Of a stretch of 41,647 nucleotides of DNA, positions 41,125 through 41,647 are shown in pieces. Both the position numbers and the translations under genes were made by a program. Numbering within the stretch: the stretch's first letter is position 1; each line of letters opens with the position of its first letter. This DNA is from Bacillota bacterium. Lineage in GTDB: Bacteria; Bacillota; Clostridia; Christensenellales; Aristaeellaceae. The notes below the pieces were generated by a model. It ran no database searches and was not told the origin of the DNA. It was given only the letters and a program-made list of their open reading frames with translations. The stretch lies in NCBI GenBank assembly GCA_023409955.1, contig JAEYQQ010000022.1, positions 1 through 41,647 of the forward strand, written 5' to 3'.

Positions 41125-41471
41125 TGACTACCGTCACGCTGCTCACAGCGCAAAACCTGTTTTGTGGTTTTGCCTGTGAAGGCCACGCGGGGTATGATAA
41201 AGCGGGCAAAGATATTGTTTGTGCCGCCATATCTGTACTTACGGCAACCTGTGCCAATGCACTGGAAAGTGTGGCAAACATTCAGGTCAAGGTAAAGCGG
41301 CGTGCCAAAGATGCTTACTTGCAGGTGCTTGTTCCAGAGGGTTTGACGCAGGAACAGGTACATGACAGCCAAGTGCTGTTTAAATGCCTGCAGCAGGGCA
41401 TCAGCGATATAGCCGCCGAATACCCGCAGTATGTCCACCTGTCGAAACAAGAATCGACGAAACCGATATGA
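41124..41471 (+). CDS. prp: Ribosomal-processing cysteine protease Prp
   Basis: Cuts the N-terminal extension of L27. It has 115 residues with the family catalytic pattern: GHAGYDKAGKDIVCAAISVL contains the conserved His and, twelve residues later, the active Cys. It lies between rplU and rpmA, the standard place for prp in Firmicutes. Overlaps with both neighbours (TAATG and ATGA) keep the protease and its substrate in step. Confidence 0.95.
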   Translation: MTTVTLLTAQNLFCGFACEGHAGYDKAGKDIVCAAISVLTATCANALESVANIQVKVKRRAKDAYLQVLVPEGLTQEQVHDSQVLFKCLQQGISDIAAEYPQYVHLSKQESTKPI

Positions 41472-41647
41472 TTAAGTTGAAGCTTCAATATTTCGCTCAT
41501 AAAAAGGGCGTAGGCTCCACCCGCAACGGCCGCGACAGCGAAAGCAAACGCTTAGGACCCAAAAGGGCTGACGGTCAGTTCTCTCTGGCTGGCAACATTT
41601 TGGTCCGTCAGCGCGGCACCCACATCCATCCCGGCCTTAACGTAGGC
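41468..41647 (+). CDS. rpmA: 50S ribosomal protein L27 (partial, cut by window end)
   Basis: Only the first 60 residues are present. MIKLKLQYFAHKKGVGSTRN contains the Firmicutes N-terminal extension; Prp is expected to cut after KLKLQYF, leaving AHKKGVG. The conserved motif QRGTHIHPGLNVG follows. The ATG overlaps the prp stop. The cleavage site has Tyr where Phe is usual in the QFF/QYF position. Confidence 0.97.
   Translation, partial: MIKLKLQYFAHKKGVGSTRNGRDSESKRLGPKRADGQFSLAGNILVRQRGTHIHPGLNVG

Overview
The window reads as a chromosome segment of an anaerobic, mid-GC Clostridia-type Firmicute (Bacillota). Shine-Dalgarno sites are strong (AAGGAGG-type), two genes use TTG starts (spoVT, rny), and a tryptophan T-box is present. 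The gene order spoVT, SpoVB/YabM-like flippase, mazG, hup, rqcP is a Firmicutes backbone order. SpoVT suggests a spore-forming lineage but does not prove it. I see no phage, insertion sequence, CRISPR array, tRNA or rRNA.

Positions 1-12,700 are housekeeping. On the minus strand a metallo-beta-lactamase-fold hydrolase, comEC and holA (cut by the window edge) form a tight operon, and hpf lies beside it. Two noncoding stretches flank hpf: a hairpin-rich repeat-like element downstream and a structured leader upstream that may be a raiA-motif RNA. On the plus strand follow spoVT, a MOP-family flippase, mazG, hup, rqcP and a fused ispDF. rny is on the minus strand. A 0.7 kb stretch without a convincing gene and a secreted SH3-repeat protein then separate rny from the minus-strand operon rimO-pgsA-cinA-recA, whose first three genes overlap by ATGA junctions.

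Positions 18,400-36,900 are accessory and largely carbohydrate-related. They hold an APH-fold kinase, a GNAT acetyltransferase, and an AraC regulator divergent from a sugar isomerase/epimerase and Gfo/Idh oxidoreductase pair, with a well-spaced candidate AraC operator between them. Next come a consensus promoter and Trp T-box ahead of a stand-alone TrpB2, a minus-strand fucI with a divergent GpsA-like dehydrogenase, a serine hydrolase, a Nat-type ABC exporter, a secreted multi-modular GH10 xylanase, and a lipoprotein with two cytochrome-b5-like domains. A broken yjbR/mmcQ gene follows. Together they suggest a plant-fibre or gut habitat with xylan and deoxy-sugar use.

Positions 36,800-41,647 hold a DUF368/PopT lipid-carrier transporter, a cassette of WYL regulator, zinc ribbon, GyrI-like and DUF3788 proteins, a small unknown protein, and the rplU-prp-rpmA ribosomal operon with a probable L21 leader. 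The L27 start carries the N-terminal extension that Prp removes.

All functions are assigned from sequence motifs and gene order read by eye; no database search was run. The most useful regulatory observations are the AraC direct repeats, the Trp T-box, the structured regions around hpf and the promoter nested in the spoVT terminator.
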